Source: Halochromatium sp.
GTDB lineage: Bacteria; Pseudomonadota; Gammaproteobacteria; Chromatiales; Chromatiaceae
DNA: 64,000 nucleotides
Direction: 5' to 3'
Assembly (NCBI GenBank): GCA_010912705.1
Contig: POWB01000023.1
Location: 1 to 64,000 of the forward strand
Shown here: piece after piece, positions 1 through 7,526 of the stretch
Position numbering within the stretch: position 1 is the stretch's first letter
Layout: the number at the start of each line of letters is the position of its first letter
Position numbers and translations under genes: made by a program
Notes under the pieces: model-generated
The model's input: only the letters and a program-made list of their open reading frames with translations
The model's database searches: none
What the model was told of the DNA's origin: nothing

Positions 1-120
1 CCATTATCCCGGTCCTGAGCTGGCTCCATTATCCCGGTCAGGCGGTGGCTCCATTATCTCGGTCAGAGGGTGGCTCCTTTATCCCGATCCCCGAGTGGCT
101 CCATATGCGCGATCATTGAC
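1..120. repeat. Tandem 25-bp repeats, probable insertion-sequence end
   Basis: Five copies of a unit with core TGGCTCCATTATCCCGGTCA and a variable 5-bp spacer follow each other with an exact 25-bp period: cores begin at 21, 46, 71 and 96, and a fifth is cut by the window edge. The last copies are degenerate. Multiple short repeats near a terminus are typical of IS21-type elements, where they bind the transposase. No transposase gene is visible, so the element would lie to the left of the window. The IS assignment is inference; the periodic repeat is directly visible. Confidence 0.6.
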
Positions 121-121
121 A

Positions 122-212
122 TGAGACGCTCATCGCCAACAGACGTTCACCCACCCGGACCCCTGCGCGCCTGGATCACCGTCTTCAAGCACTGGCAAGA
201 GGAGCTCACTAT
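122..212. repeat. 91-bp direct repeat, copy 1
   Basis: This stretch matches 2469-2559 in the same orientation with about five mismatches and no gaps. It lies between the tandem-repeat end at 1-120 and a truncated toxin gene. The same-strand reading frame crosses the repeat in both copies and shares the residues PGPLRAWIT and KHWQEELT, so it may be the end of a coding sequence, possibly from a transposon. Its identity was not recognised. It marks a breakpoint: the genes just beyond both copies are truncated. Confidence 0.75.
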
Positions 213-324
213 GGCCACCATCGCCCACGAACCCGTCCAGCAAGCCATGAACCGCATCCGCCAACTCAGCACCGATTGGATTGCAAGACCTGACCCCGTT
301 CCCCTTGGTATCGAGCAGGAACAT
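130..324 (-). pseudogene. VapC-like PIN toxin, truncated after six codons
   Basis: The ATG lies 6 bp after the stop of the Phd-type antitoxin gene, exactly where a vapC partner is expected. The first residues, MFLLDT, are the usual start of VapC/PIN ribonucleases, with Asp6 the first catalytic acid. After that codon the frame becomes unrelated sequence leading back into the 91-bp repeat, and the PIN domain is gone. The remaining 64-residue frame therefore encodes no toxin. The cut at about position 306 is probably the edge of an inserted or rearranged segment. The VapC identity rests on only six residues plus gene order. Confidence 0.6.
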
Positions 325-330
325 GCGATC

Positions 331-591
331 TCATCGGAACTCGGCAGGTTTTAGATCGTTGCCGCTGATCGTCGGCGGATCAAATTCAACATCTCCACCC
401 GGTATCGCGTCCATGACTGCCAACAGGCTTTGGGGCGCATCTCCTGACAGCTTGTAGTAGTCGTCGATATTAAGCAGCGCGAACGTCGGCCGGCCTTGGT
501 CGGTGACGATCACCGGGCCAGCGCAGGCGGCTTTCTTGGCCTGAGCTAGGTCACGCGCAAAATCACGCGAGGTCACAGTCGTCATTGGCAT
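331..591 (-). CDS. Phd/YefM-family antitoxin (orphan)
   Basis: This 86-residue protein has the N-terminal Phd/YefM fold: residues TTVTSRDFARDLAQAKKAA, then a strand with PVIVTDQGRPTFALLNIDDY. Such proteins bind their own operator and neutralise a VapC- or RelE-type toxin with the C-terminal tail. The start at 591 is preferred over 603 because a GGAG sits 6 nt upstream. Its toxin gene, directly downstream on the same strand, survives only as six codons, so the antitoxin is orphaned. It may still repress its promoter or counteract toxins encoded elsewhere; that is inference. Confidence 0.75.
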   Translation of the reverse strand: MPMTTVTSRDFARDLAQAKKAACAGPVIVTDQGRPTFALLNIDDYYKLSGDAPQSLLAVMDAIPGGDVEFDPPTISGNDLKPAEFR

Positions 592-603
592 GTCGATCTC
601 CAA

Positions 604-1080
604 GCAGATAGCCTCGGTCGTTTATGACGCAAACCCAACGGCATTGGCAAGTGCCGGCTGCCTGGAGTCGTGAAAACTGGCCGGACAGCGCACGCTGCTC
701 CGCCACAACCGTGCGGACAACGGCGCGCCTGACCAGCCTCAGCGTCGACCACCTGTCGGCCTGACCGCATGAGCCAGGACTGGCGCTCAGGCCGACGCGG
801 GCGGTCACGAGCGGCACCGTGCCGCTCAGCCCTTAAACCAACGCCAAATCTCCAGCGAGAAGCCCGGAAACAGAGCGATGCCGGCAGCCGACTTCGCGAG
901 GAACACGGCAGCGCTGAGCAACCGGCAGCGCACCTCAGGCGCCCGATTGGCTATTATGACGCGCCACGCCAGCCCCAAGCCCAGCCGACCAGCGCTCGGC
1001 CTCCGCTGAGCCATCGCACCACCACCGCCGAACGTCGCACGCGAGGAGCGCCGCCGCTAGCGAGGCCGAGATGGCAGTTG
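604..1080. other. No recognisable gene; degenerate accessory DNA
   Basis: Open frames here are long only because of high G+C; their translations are rich in Arg, Ser, Pro and Ala and match nothing I recognise. The stretch lies between an orphan antitoxin and a HigB-like scrap, so it is probably decayed accessory sequence. The part nearest 604 should hold the antitoxin promoter, but no clear -35/-10 pair was seen. Confidence 0.5.
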
Positions 1081-1167
1081 AAAACGAAACATCACGTGCC
1101 AGTTGGCATTGACGGTCACGGCCCAGAACCCTGACAACTCCCCGGTCAAAGGGTGCAATCGCCAAGC
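1081..1167 (-). pseudogene. HigB/RelE-type toxin fragment
   Basis: About 29 residues read like the C-terminal half of HigB-type mRNA interferases: a WRLHPLTGELSGFWAVTV stretch followed by NANWHVMFRF. In intact toxins this is the G(D/E)L-x-G-x-W-x-V-x-V-N-x-NWR-hydrophobic-F-x-F core. The upstream part of the frame has only blurred similarity, a stop follows soon after, and no HigA-like antitoxin is adjacent. It is a decayed fragment, not a working toxin. Confidence 0.6.
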
Positions 1168-1454
1168 GATCGCATGCTCGCCCCAACGCCGCGCCGCCAG
1201 CGCCACCTTCAGCCCCGACAACGGCTCCTCGGTCAAGCGCTTGCGCTCGGCGCTCGGCGCCCGGCAAAAGGCCATCTTCGGCATGGACGAATCCGGCGGT
1301 CGCCTGCGCGCACCCATCCAGCTCACTGGACGCCTGCATCCAGCCGGCATTCACGCGGGAACCCACCAACCAAGACTGCGAAATCAGTAAACTGCACCCG
1401 GATCTCGCCACCGGGATCTCCCCAGGGTCTTGCTCATCCCGCCTGCTGCCGAGC

Positions 1455-2426
1455 TCAGTGCAAGACCTCGTCAAGGCTGCGCGCGTCGATGGCACGGTCG
1501 AACCAGCGCAGGAGGGTGTCGGGATCAGCCTGGTTGATCCGCTCGCGGATAGGCTCGCTTGGCGGACCGAATTTGCGCTCGATGAGATGCAGTAGGGTGG
1601 TTGCTCGGCCGTGCTGTTCGCCGCGCTGTTCGCCAAGCTGGATGCCAAGCTGTTTGCCTTGGTCAATGTAGCGGTCGATAAAGGTTTCCATCAGCGGTTC
1701 TCCGGAGAAGGTCTGTTCAAGTAAGGTGCGCGCTTGCTGCTCATCCAGGCGCCCAGTGCCTTGGACAAAGTAGCGCAGCAGGGATTCAAGGATCGCCATC
1801 GCCGTCTCGTCGCGGCTGACCTTGGCGATCAACTGGAGCAGCTCCAGGAAGCGCACACTGGGCTGATTGCTGTAGATGTAACGCAGCGCGAGCTGTACCA
1901 GTCGTGACAGCACCGCGCCCTTAACCTCGGCGTTGCGCTTGGCCGAGATATCGTGCAGCGCATAGCCGAACTGAGGCACAAAGGGCTTGAGCGTGTCGGG
2001 CAGTGGCTCGATGAGATCGTGGAAGTGCGCGGGCGCACGCCAGTGTTCCTGACCGTGATAGAGCACCAGCGGGAACACCGGCGGCAGGCGCTTGGCCTCA
2101 GGGTGCTGGTCGCGGTACAGCTCGCCACTGGCGACAACGTAGCGCAACAGTTGCAACAGCACCTAATGCTCGGAGCGGCTCTTGTGCTCAAAGAGCAGAT
2201 AGACCAAGAGCTGAGTATCGCGATAGGGGATCTGATAGATCAGATCCGAGTAGACCTTGCGTAGCGCCTCGGTGACGAAGGTGTCCGGCGAGATGCTCAT
2301 CCGCTCGAGGTCCAGCTCGGGGAGCAATGCGGCAGGCAGGTGATGGCGCAAAAAGTCGCGCGCAATCACAGGCCGCGCGAAGTTCTCGCGGAAGAAGCAG
2401 TCGTGCGGTGTCGGCGTCGTCGTCAT
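1455..2426 (-). pseudogene. Rpn-family recombination-promoting nuclease / putative transposase, interrupted by in-frame TAG
   Basis: Two adjoining frames join without a shift into one about 320-residue Rpn-family protein (PD-(D/E)XK fold, formerly transposase_31). The N-terminal part has HDCFFRENFARPVIARDFL, then the nuclease core with LIYQIPYRD and LLFEHKSR. A single amber codon at 2163-2165 follows SRSEH, where homologues usually have Trp, so TGG to TAG is the simplest lesion. The rest continues LLQLLRYVV to a C-terminal region with a GEQRGEQ linker and the [10 protein letters not shown] motif. The start at 2426 (TTTPTPHD) precedes conserved sequence. Either the gene is dead, the two halves are made separately, or the amber is suppressed; the first is most likely. 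Confidence 0.8.
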
Positions 2427-2468
2427 GGAGCGAGTATAGCCGCAACCTGAGATCATCTCTGCGGTCTG

Positions 2469-2559
2469 TGAGACGCTCATCGCCAACAGCCGTTCATCCA
2501 CCCGGACCCCTGCGCGCCTGGATCACATTCTTCAAGCACTGGCAAGAGGAGCTCACCAT
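2469..2559. repeat. 91-bp direct repeat, copy 2
   Basis: This copy matches 122-212. It begins 42 bp upstream of the Rpn-family start and ends a few bases before the truncated O-antigen ligase fragment. Together the two copies bracket about 2.3 kb containing only broken or orphan genes. This suggests deletion or insertion by recombination between mobile-element-derived sequences. Confidence 0.75.
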
Positions 2560-2568
2560 AAGTCATCT

Positions 2569-2865
2569 GTGCTGTTCCGCCGCGGCCATAGCGATTATCT
2601 AGAGCTGGCGATGGAGATCGGCTGGCCGGCGACCATCGCCCTGCTCAGCGCCTTTGGCTTGCTCTTCGCATCGGCCCTAACCATGGTCATCCGCCGCGAG
2701 GAATTCGAGCTGCCTTTACTCTTCGTTGCCGTGACGGTGCAGATCGGCCTGCACTCGCTCGTCGACTTCAGTATGCAGATGCCCGCCGTCGTCTTCGCCT
2801 ACCTCTTCCTAGCCGGATTGGCGTTTGGGGGCGCGGCGCGCAAGGGGGCGGTGGGGGCTAGCTAG
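2569..2865 (+). pseudogene. O-antigen ligase / Wzy-type polymerase, C-terminal fragment
   Basis: The 98 codons read like the last third of a WaaL/Wzy-type membrane protein. HSDYLELAMEIGWPATIAL resembles the conserved HNDYLE motif of the periplasmic loop, followed by three hydrophobic segments including SLVDFSMQMPAVVFAYLFLA. Intact family members are roughly 400 residues or more with 10-12 membrane segments. The 5' part is missing and the frame starts just after the 91-bp repeat, so the gene was cut at that junction. Confidence 0.7.
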
Positions 2866-2954
2866 GGACGCAATAGCTCCATGTCGTGAGGTTCGTCAAC
2901 GGGGATGAGCCTCAGACTGATTATGCTGGAGGAAAGCGGCCGCCTTGGTGTGTC

Positions 2955-3611
2955 ATGTCAGCCTCCATCCAAAATCCGCACTTCTTGCTGCGCCGGCTGC
3001 ATTCGCTGCTCGGCTTGGCGCCGGTGGGTGCGTTCCTGGTCTTCCACCTCTGGGAGAACTCGCAATCGCGTTTCGGCGCGGTCCACTATAACGAGGAGGT
3101 GGTTGGTGCGCTGCAAGGGCTGAACTATCTGCTCCTGATCGAGCTGTTCGTCATCGCCTTGCCGCTGCTGTTCCATGCCGGCTATGGGTTGCTGATCATC
3201 CGCGACGGACGCGCCGAGCCGCAACGCTACGGCTATCTGCGTAACTGGCTCTATTGGCTGCAGCGGATCTCTGGCCTGGCCTTGATCCTGTTTCTGCTGC
3301 TGCATGTCGGCCTGACTCGGATTGCAGGGCTGTTCGATCCTGCCATCAGCGCGAATCTGTTTGGCCACATGCAGCAGGCGCTGTCGCAGCCGTTGATCTT
3401 CGCGCTCTACCTCATTGGCGTGCTGCTGGCGGTATTTCATCTCGCCAACGGGCTGGCCACTGCGGCCATCGTCTGGGGGCTGACCAGCAGTGCCGAGGCG
3501 CAGCGACGTTTCGGCTGGTTTTGCGCTGGGTTTGGGCTGCTGCTCGCCGCGCTGGGTGTGCATGGGCTGATCGGATTTTTGATCCTGCCGACGGCCGGAG
3601 TCACGACATGA
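2955..3611 (+). CDS. sdhC: Succinate dehydrogenase/fumarate reductase cytochrome b subunit (B-type)
   Basis: This 218-residue membrane anchor has five hydrophobic helices. It carries the His set of di-heme B-type anchors, seen in RLHSLLGL, VFHLWENS, LFHAGYGL, LLHVGLTR and VFHLANGL. It would pass electrons between the quinone pool and SdhAB in the inner membrane. The ATG at 2955 directly precedes the conserved SIQNPHFLLRRLHS; a GTG at 2886 would add an unlikely hydrophilic tail. Gene order C-A-B and a single anchor gene fit the Bacillus/Wolinella type, not the E. coli sdhCDAB type. Whether the complex works as dehydrogenase or fumarate reductase cannot be read from sequence. Its stop overlaps the next ATG. 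Confidence 0.9.
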   Translation: MSASIQNPHFLLRRLHSLLGLAPVGAFLVFHLWENSQSRFGAVHYNEEVVGALQGLNYLLLIELFVIALPLLFHAGYGLLIIRDGRAEPQRYGYLRNWLYWLQRISGLALILFLLLHVGLTRIAGLFDPAISANLFGHMQQALSQPLIFALYLIGVLLAVFHLANGLATAAIVWGLTSSAEAQRRFGWFCAGFGLLLAALGVHGLIGFLILPTAGVTT

Positions 3612-3727
3612 AGGGTACCTGCATCAGTGCCGCTGGAATGAATGCGGCTGGTCTGAATGAAGCCGATATCCATGCTGCCAGCCTGGATGTCTCCAAAAAG
3701 CAGCCAGCGAGAGTGCAGCAACGATGA
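3608..3727 (+). CDS. Small ORF bridging sdhC and sdhA
   Basis: A 39-codon frame starts in an ATGA overlap with the sdhC stop and ends in an ATGA overlap with the sdhA start. Ribosomes leaving sdhC could thus be carried through it to sdhA. The product is Ala-rich with no membrane segment or recognised motif. Both its start and the sdhA start read ATGAAGGG, hinting that the segment arose by duplication of the sdhA start region. It may be a translational-coupling spacer rather than a functional peptide. Confidence 0.45.
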   Translation: MKGTCISAAGMNAAGLNEADIHAASLDVSKKQPARVQQR

Positions 3728-5709
3728 AGGGAGCTGACACCGGGCGGCAGGTGATCGTCATCGGCGGCGGCCTCGGTGGCCTTTGGGCGACGCTGGCCAT
3801 CGCCGAGGCCGGGCATCGGGTGATGCTGTTCTCGCTGTTCGAGGTGATGCGCTCGCACTCGGCCTGTGCCCAGGGTGGCATCAATGCCGTGCTCGATATG
3901 AAGGGCCAGCACGACAGCGTGCAGCAGCACATCATCGATACTATCAAGGGCGGCAGCTATCTCGCCAACCAGCCGCCGATCCAATCCATGTGCGAGGACG
4001 CACCGGGCCTGATCCGCACTTTCGAGCGCATGGGTGTGACCTTCTCGCGGACTCCAGAAGGATTGCTGGACCAGCGCCTGTTCGGTGGCGTCAAGCACAA
4101 GCGCACCTGCTTTGCCGGCGCCAGCACCGGTCAGCAACTGCTCTATGGCGTCGATCAGCAGGTGCGCCGACTGGAGACCGAGGGCCGGGTCGAGAAGCAG
4201 GAGTGGTGGGAGTTTCTCTCGCTCGTCAAGGATGCCGACGGTGTCTGCCGTGGCATCGTCGCGATGGATCTGCGCAGCCTCGAGGTGCGCGCCTTCCGCG
4301 CCGATGCGGTGGTCTTGGCTACGGGTGGGTTGGGGCAGCTCTACGCGCCAAAGACCACCTGCTCGACCAACTCGACCGGCGCCGCGGCGAGCCGTGTCTA
4401 CCAGCAGGGTGCGCGCTTCGCCAATGCCGAGTTCTTCCAGTTCCATCCCACCGCAATGCTCGGTGAGGACAAGACGCGCCTGATGACCGAGGCCGCGCGT
4501 GGTGAGGGTGGTCGAATCTGGGTGCCGAAAGACCCGAACGATCGGCGTGAGCCGCTGCGCATCCCTGAATCCGAGCGGTTCTATTTCCTCGAGGACTGGT
4601 ACCCGACCTATGGCAACACGGTGCCACGCGATATCGCCTCGCGCGCGATCTGGAAGGTGACCCGTGAGCTGGGGCTGGGTGTTGGCGCTGTGGGTAAGCA
4701 GGGTGCGGGTGAGCGGGGTGCGGGTGAGCGGGGTGCCGGTCAGCGCGGCGCAGAGGAGAGCAGCGCAGGCGAGAGCCGCGATCGGGTCTATCTGGATCTG
4801 ACGCATCTGGATCGCGGGTTCGTCTCGACGCGCCTCGGTGCCATCCTCTCCATCTATCGCAAGTTCGCCGGACAAGACCCGCTCGAGACGCCGATGGAGA
4901 TCTTCCCGGCGGCGCACTATGCGATGGGTGGCCTCTGGGTCGACTACGAGAAAGACGCGGCGACTAGTGGTATGAAGCCAGGCAGTCCGCGCAATCATGC
5001 GACCAGTATTCCAGGGCTCTACGCCTGTGGCGAATGTGACTATGCCTATCATGGCGCCAACCGTCTGGGGGCCAATTCTTTGCTCTCGGCCTCCTATTCC
5101 GGGCGTGTCGCTGGCGAGGCCGTGGCGAGCTATCTGAGCGGGATCGAGCAGGGGGCCGATGCTGCGCCGGCTGCCTTGTTCGCAGCCGAGACGGCGCGTC
5201 AGCGGGCGATCAATCGGAGTCTGACGGAGGCGAGCGGTGATCAAAACCCGTTCTGCTTGCATCGCGAGCTGGGGGAGCTGATGACCACCAAGGTCGGTGT
5301 GGTGCGCGATAACGCCGAGCTGGATGCCGCACTGTCGGGGCTGCGGGAACTCGAGCAGCGCTTCGAGCGGCTGGTGCTGGGCGAGTCGAGCCGGTGGGCG
5401 AATCAGAGCCTGGCGCATGCACGGCAGGTGCTGGATATGGTGCGTCTAGCGCAAGTGATTGCCGCGAGTGCCCGCGCGCGGGATGAATGTCGCGGCGCCC
5501 ATTTCAAGCCGGCCTTCGATCTCGCCATCCCTGCGGGCAAGTTCCCTGGCGATCCTGAGTTCGAGGCCTATCGCGAGCGCTGGAAGTCGAACAATGCCGA
5601 GTGGCTGAAGACGACCCTCGCTGAGTATCAGCCGGAGGGGCCGCGCATTGGCTTCGAGCCGGTCGACCTCGGGCTGTTGGCGCCCGAACAACCGAGGGAT
5701 TATCGCTGA
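3724..5709 (+). CDS. sdhA: Succinate dehydrogenase/fumarate reductase flavoprotein subunit
   Basis: This is the catalytic FAD subunit interconverting succinate and fumarate. The N-terminal dinucleotide fold has GGGLGGLWA. The covalent-FAD histidine lies in RSHSACAQGGINA, the substrate-site segment is FFQFHPTAM, the catalytic Arg is in TVPRDIASRAI, and the capping/FAD motifs HYAMGGLWVDY and HGANRLGANSLLSA follow. At 661 residues it exceeds the usual 570-600. Part of the excess is a Gly-Ala-Glu-Arg insertion at about residues 320-350, between a conserved helix and YLDLTHLD. It is translationally coupled at both ends: ATGA with the small ORF upstream and TGATG with sdhB. Confidence 0.93.
   Translation: MKGADTGRQVIVIGGGLGGLWATLAIAEAGHRVMLFSLFEVMRSHSACAQGGINAVLDMKGQHDSVQQHIIDTIKGGSYLANQPPIQSMCEDAPGLIRTFERMGVTFSRTPEGLLDQRLFGGVKHKRTCFAGASTGQQLLYGVDQQVRRLETEGRVEKQEWWEFLSLVKDADGVCRGIVAMDLRSLEVRAFRADAVVLATGGLGQLYAPKTTCSTNSTGAAASRVYQQGARFANAEFFQFHPTAMLGEDKTRLMTEAARGEGGRIWVPKDPNDRREPLRIPESERFYFLEDWYPTYGNTVPRDIASRAIWKVTRELGLGVGAVGKQGAGERGAGERGAGQRGAEESSAGESRDRVYLDLTHLDRGFVSTRLGAILSIYRKFAGQDPLETPMEIFPAAHYAMGGLWVDYEKDAATSGMKPGSPRNHATSIPGLYACGECDYAYHGANRLGANSLLSASYSGRVAGEAVASYLSGIEQGADAAPAALFAAETARQRAINRSLTEASGDQNPFCLHRELGELMTTKVGVVRDNAELDAALSGLRELEQRFERLVLGESSRWANQSLAHARQVLDMVRLAQVIAASARARDECRGAHFKPAFDLAIPAGKFPGDPEFEAYRERWKSNNAEWLKTTLAEYQPEGPRIGFEPVDLGLLAPEQPRDYR
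4702..4746 (+). repeat. 15-bp tandem repeat inside sdhA
   Basis: Three in-frame 15-bp units (GGTGCGGGTGAGCGG and variants) start at 4702, 4717 and 4732 and encode repeats of GAGER/GAGQR. Flanking degenerate copies lengthen the low-complexity loop. The insertion preserves the frame and falls between conserved blocks, so it likely forms a surface loop. Confidence 0.8.
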
Positions 5710-6578
5710 TGCAAGCCGAGACGCAATCGGATGCCCTGCCGATCGATGAGCCAGTTACAGTAGCGGCCGGTGGGCCAGATGTCCTGTTAGCTGGCGAGCG
5801 CGAGGCTTGCGCCACCGCTGACCGAATCAACAGCAGCGTCGAGCTGCGTATCCGCCGACAAGATTATCCGACCTCGGCGCCTTATTGGCAGTCGTTCAGG
5901 CTTAAGGCGCGTCCCGGTGCCAATATCGTCTCGCTGCTGATGGACTTGCGCGAGCATTGCGTCACCGCAAATGGCGAGCCGGTTGACCCGGTGGCCTTCG
6001 AGCACAACTGCATGGAGGAGGTCTGCGGCGCCTGCGCGATGTTGATCAATGGCATGCCGCGGCCGGCCTGCTCGGCGCTGATCGCCGACCTGGAGACGCC
6101 GATCCGACTCGAGCCGCTGCCCAAGTTCCCGGTGGTGCGCGATCTGATGGTCGATCGCTCGCAGCTGTTCGACAACCTCAAGCGGGTCAAGGCCTGGCTG
6201 CGTATCGATGGGGCCTGGGACAACCATGAGCGCGCGCCACGGGTCTCGCCGCAGGATTGGGCCGCGCAGTATCTCTTCAGTCGCTGCATGAGCTGTGGCT
6301 GCTGCCTAGCCGCTTGTCCGGAGTTTGATCTGGGCAAGGCCTTCGTCGGTCCAGCGTCTCTAGCGCAGGTGCGCTTGATGAACGCGCAGCCGACCGGCCG
6401 CTACGACAAGGCCGAGCGTCTGCACGCCATCATGGGGGATGGTGGTCTCAGTGACTGCGGCAATGCGCAGAACTGTGTGCGGGTGTGTCCGAAAGAGATC
6501 CCGCTCACTAGCGCGATCGGCGAGTTGGGGCGGCAGACGACGCTGCAGGCATTGAAAGACCTATTTGGTGGTGGTTGA
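5709..6578 (+). CDS. sdhB: Succinate dehydrogenase/fumarate reductase iron-sulfur subunit
   Basis: This 289-residue electron-transfer subunit links the SdhA flavin to the SdhC haems. A plant-type [2Fe-2S] site is visible as CMEEVCGACAM plus a later Cys. A bacterial ferredoxin domain follows with CMSCGCCLAACPE and CGNAQNCVRVCPKEIP for the [4Fe-4S] and [3Fe-4S] clusters. It carries about 40 extra N-terminal residues before the conserved VELRIRRQD, so translation might also start internally, although the ATG at 5709 overlaps the sdhA stop and suits coupling. The gene completes the operon; 15 bp separate it from an unrelated transporter gene. Confidence 0.92.
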   Translation: MQAETQSDALPIDEPVTVAAGGPDVLLAGEREACATADRINSSVELRIRRQDYPTSAPYWQSFRLKARPGANIVSLLMDLREHCVTANGEPVDPVAFEHNCMEEVCGACAMLINGMPRPACSALIADLETPIRLEPLPKFPVVRDLMVDRSQLFDNLKRVKAWLRIDGAWDNHERAPRVSPQDWAAQYLFSRCMSCGCCLAACPEFDLGKAFVGPASLAQVRLMNAQPTGRYDKAERLHAIMGDGGLSDCGNAQNCVRVCPKEIPLTSAIGELGRQTTLQALKDLFGGG

Positions 6579-6593
6579 GGCTCTACAACGACC

Positions 6594-7526
6594 ATGATGG
6601 CAAGGCTTCAACGATTGACCACTGGTCCGCGGCAACTCAGCCGCTTGGTCAATATTGGCCTGCCGTATCTCTGGCTGGGGCTGTTTTTCCTGCTGCCGTT
6701 CGTTATCGTGCTGGGGATCAGTCTGGCCGAGCCGGCGCTCGCGCAGCCGCCCTATACGGCGCTCTGGGAATGGGTCGAAGAGGGCGTGCTGGCGATCCGT
6801 TTGAACCTGCAGAGCTATCTGCTGCTGGCCGAGGATGAGCTTTATCTGACGGCGCTGCTCAGCTCGCTCTGGATTGCGCTCATCTGCACCCTGCTCTGTC
6901 TGCTGCTCGGCTATCCGATGGCCTATGCAATCGCGACGGCCTCTGAGCGCTGGCGCGTGCTGCTGCTGATGCTGATCGTGCTGCCGTTCTGGACCTCGTT
7001 CTTGATCCGCGTCTATGCCTGGATGGGTATCCTCAAGAGCAACGGGATTCTGAACAATGTCTTGCTTTCGCTTGGGGTGATCGAGCAGCCGCTGCAGATC
7101 TTGCATACGCCGCTGGCGGTCTACATCGGCATCGTCTATTCCTATTTGCCGTTCATGATTCTGCCGCTTTACGCCAATCTGACCCGGCTCGACTTCGGTC
7201 TGCTGGAGGCCGCGGCGGACCTGGGCTGTCGGCCTTGGCGCGCCTTCTTGGCAGTGACCTTGCCGCTCTCGCTGCCGGGGATCATCGCCGGTAGCATGCT
7301 GGTGTTCATCCCCGCGGTTGGCGAGTTCGTGATTCCGGACCTGCTCGGTGGCCCGCAGACGCTGATGGTCGGCAAGATGCTCTGGACCGAGTTCTTCAGC
7401 AATAAGGACTGGCCGCTGGCCTCGGCGCTGGCGATCCTGCTGCTGGCGGTGCTGGTGGTGCCCTTCGTGCTGTTGCAGCGACTGGAAGAGAATTGGGAGC
7501 GGCGGTTGGAGGATGAACGCTCATGA
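6594..7526 (+). CDS. potH: ABC transporter permease, spermidine/putrescine type (PotB/PotH)
   Basis: This 310-residue inner-membrane permease has six hydrophobic segments and the cytoplasmic EAA loop (EAAADLGCRPWRAFLAVTLP) that docks the ATPase. The N-terminal segment, the Tyr- and Pro-rich loop before helix 2, and VGEFVIPDLLGG are typical of PotB/PotH polyamine permeases. It overlaps the next permease gene by 4 bp. The matching ATPase and substrate-binding genes are not in the window, so the substrate is assigned by family only. The gene follows sdhB by 15 bp without a visible terminator, so read-through from the sdh operon is possible. Confidence 0.85.
   Translation: MMARLQRLTTGPRQLSRLVNIGLPYLWLGLFFLLPFVIVLGISLAEPALAQPPYTALWEWVEEGVLAIRLNLQSYLLLAEDELYLTALLSSLWIALICTLLCLLLGYPMAYAIATASERWRVLLLMLIVLPFWTSFLIRVYAWMGILKSNGILNNVLLSLGVIEQPLQILHTPLAVYIGIVYSYLPFMILPLYANLTRLDFGLLEAAADLGCRPWRAFLAVTLPLSLPGIIAGSMLVFIPAVGEFVIPDLLGGPQTLMVGKMLWTEFFSNKDWPLASALAILLLAVLVVPFVLLQRLEENWERRLEDERS

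Noticed and set aside
1-120. CRISPR-like array from regular repeats
   Set aside because: Spacers would be only 5 bp and the units decay steadily; this fits transposon end repeats, not CRISPR.
935-1666. 243-residue minus-strand frame
   Set aside because: It overlaps the HigB scrap and the Rpn pseudogene in another frame and has Ser/Ala/Arg-rich, motif-free sequence.
3601-5418. 605-residue open frame on the minus strand opposite sdhA
   Set aside because: It is antisense to a highly conserved gene, its translation is Arg/His/Leu-rich without motifs, and it reflects G+C-rich codon bias.
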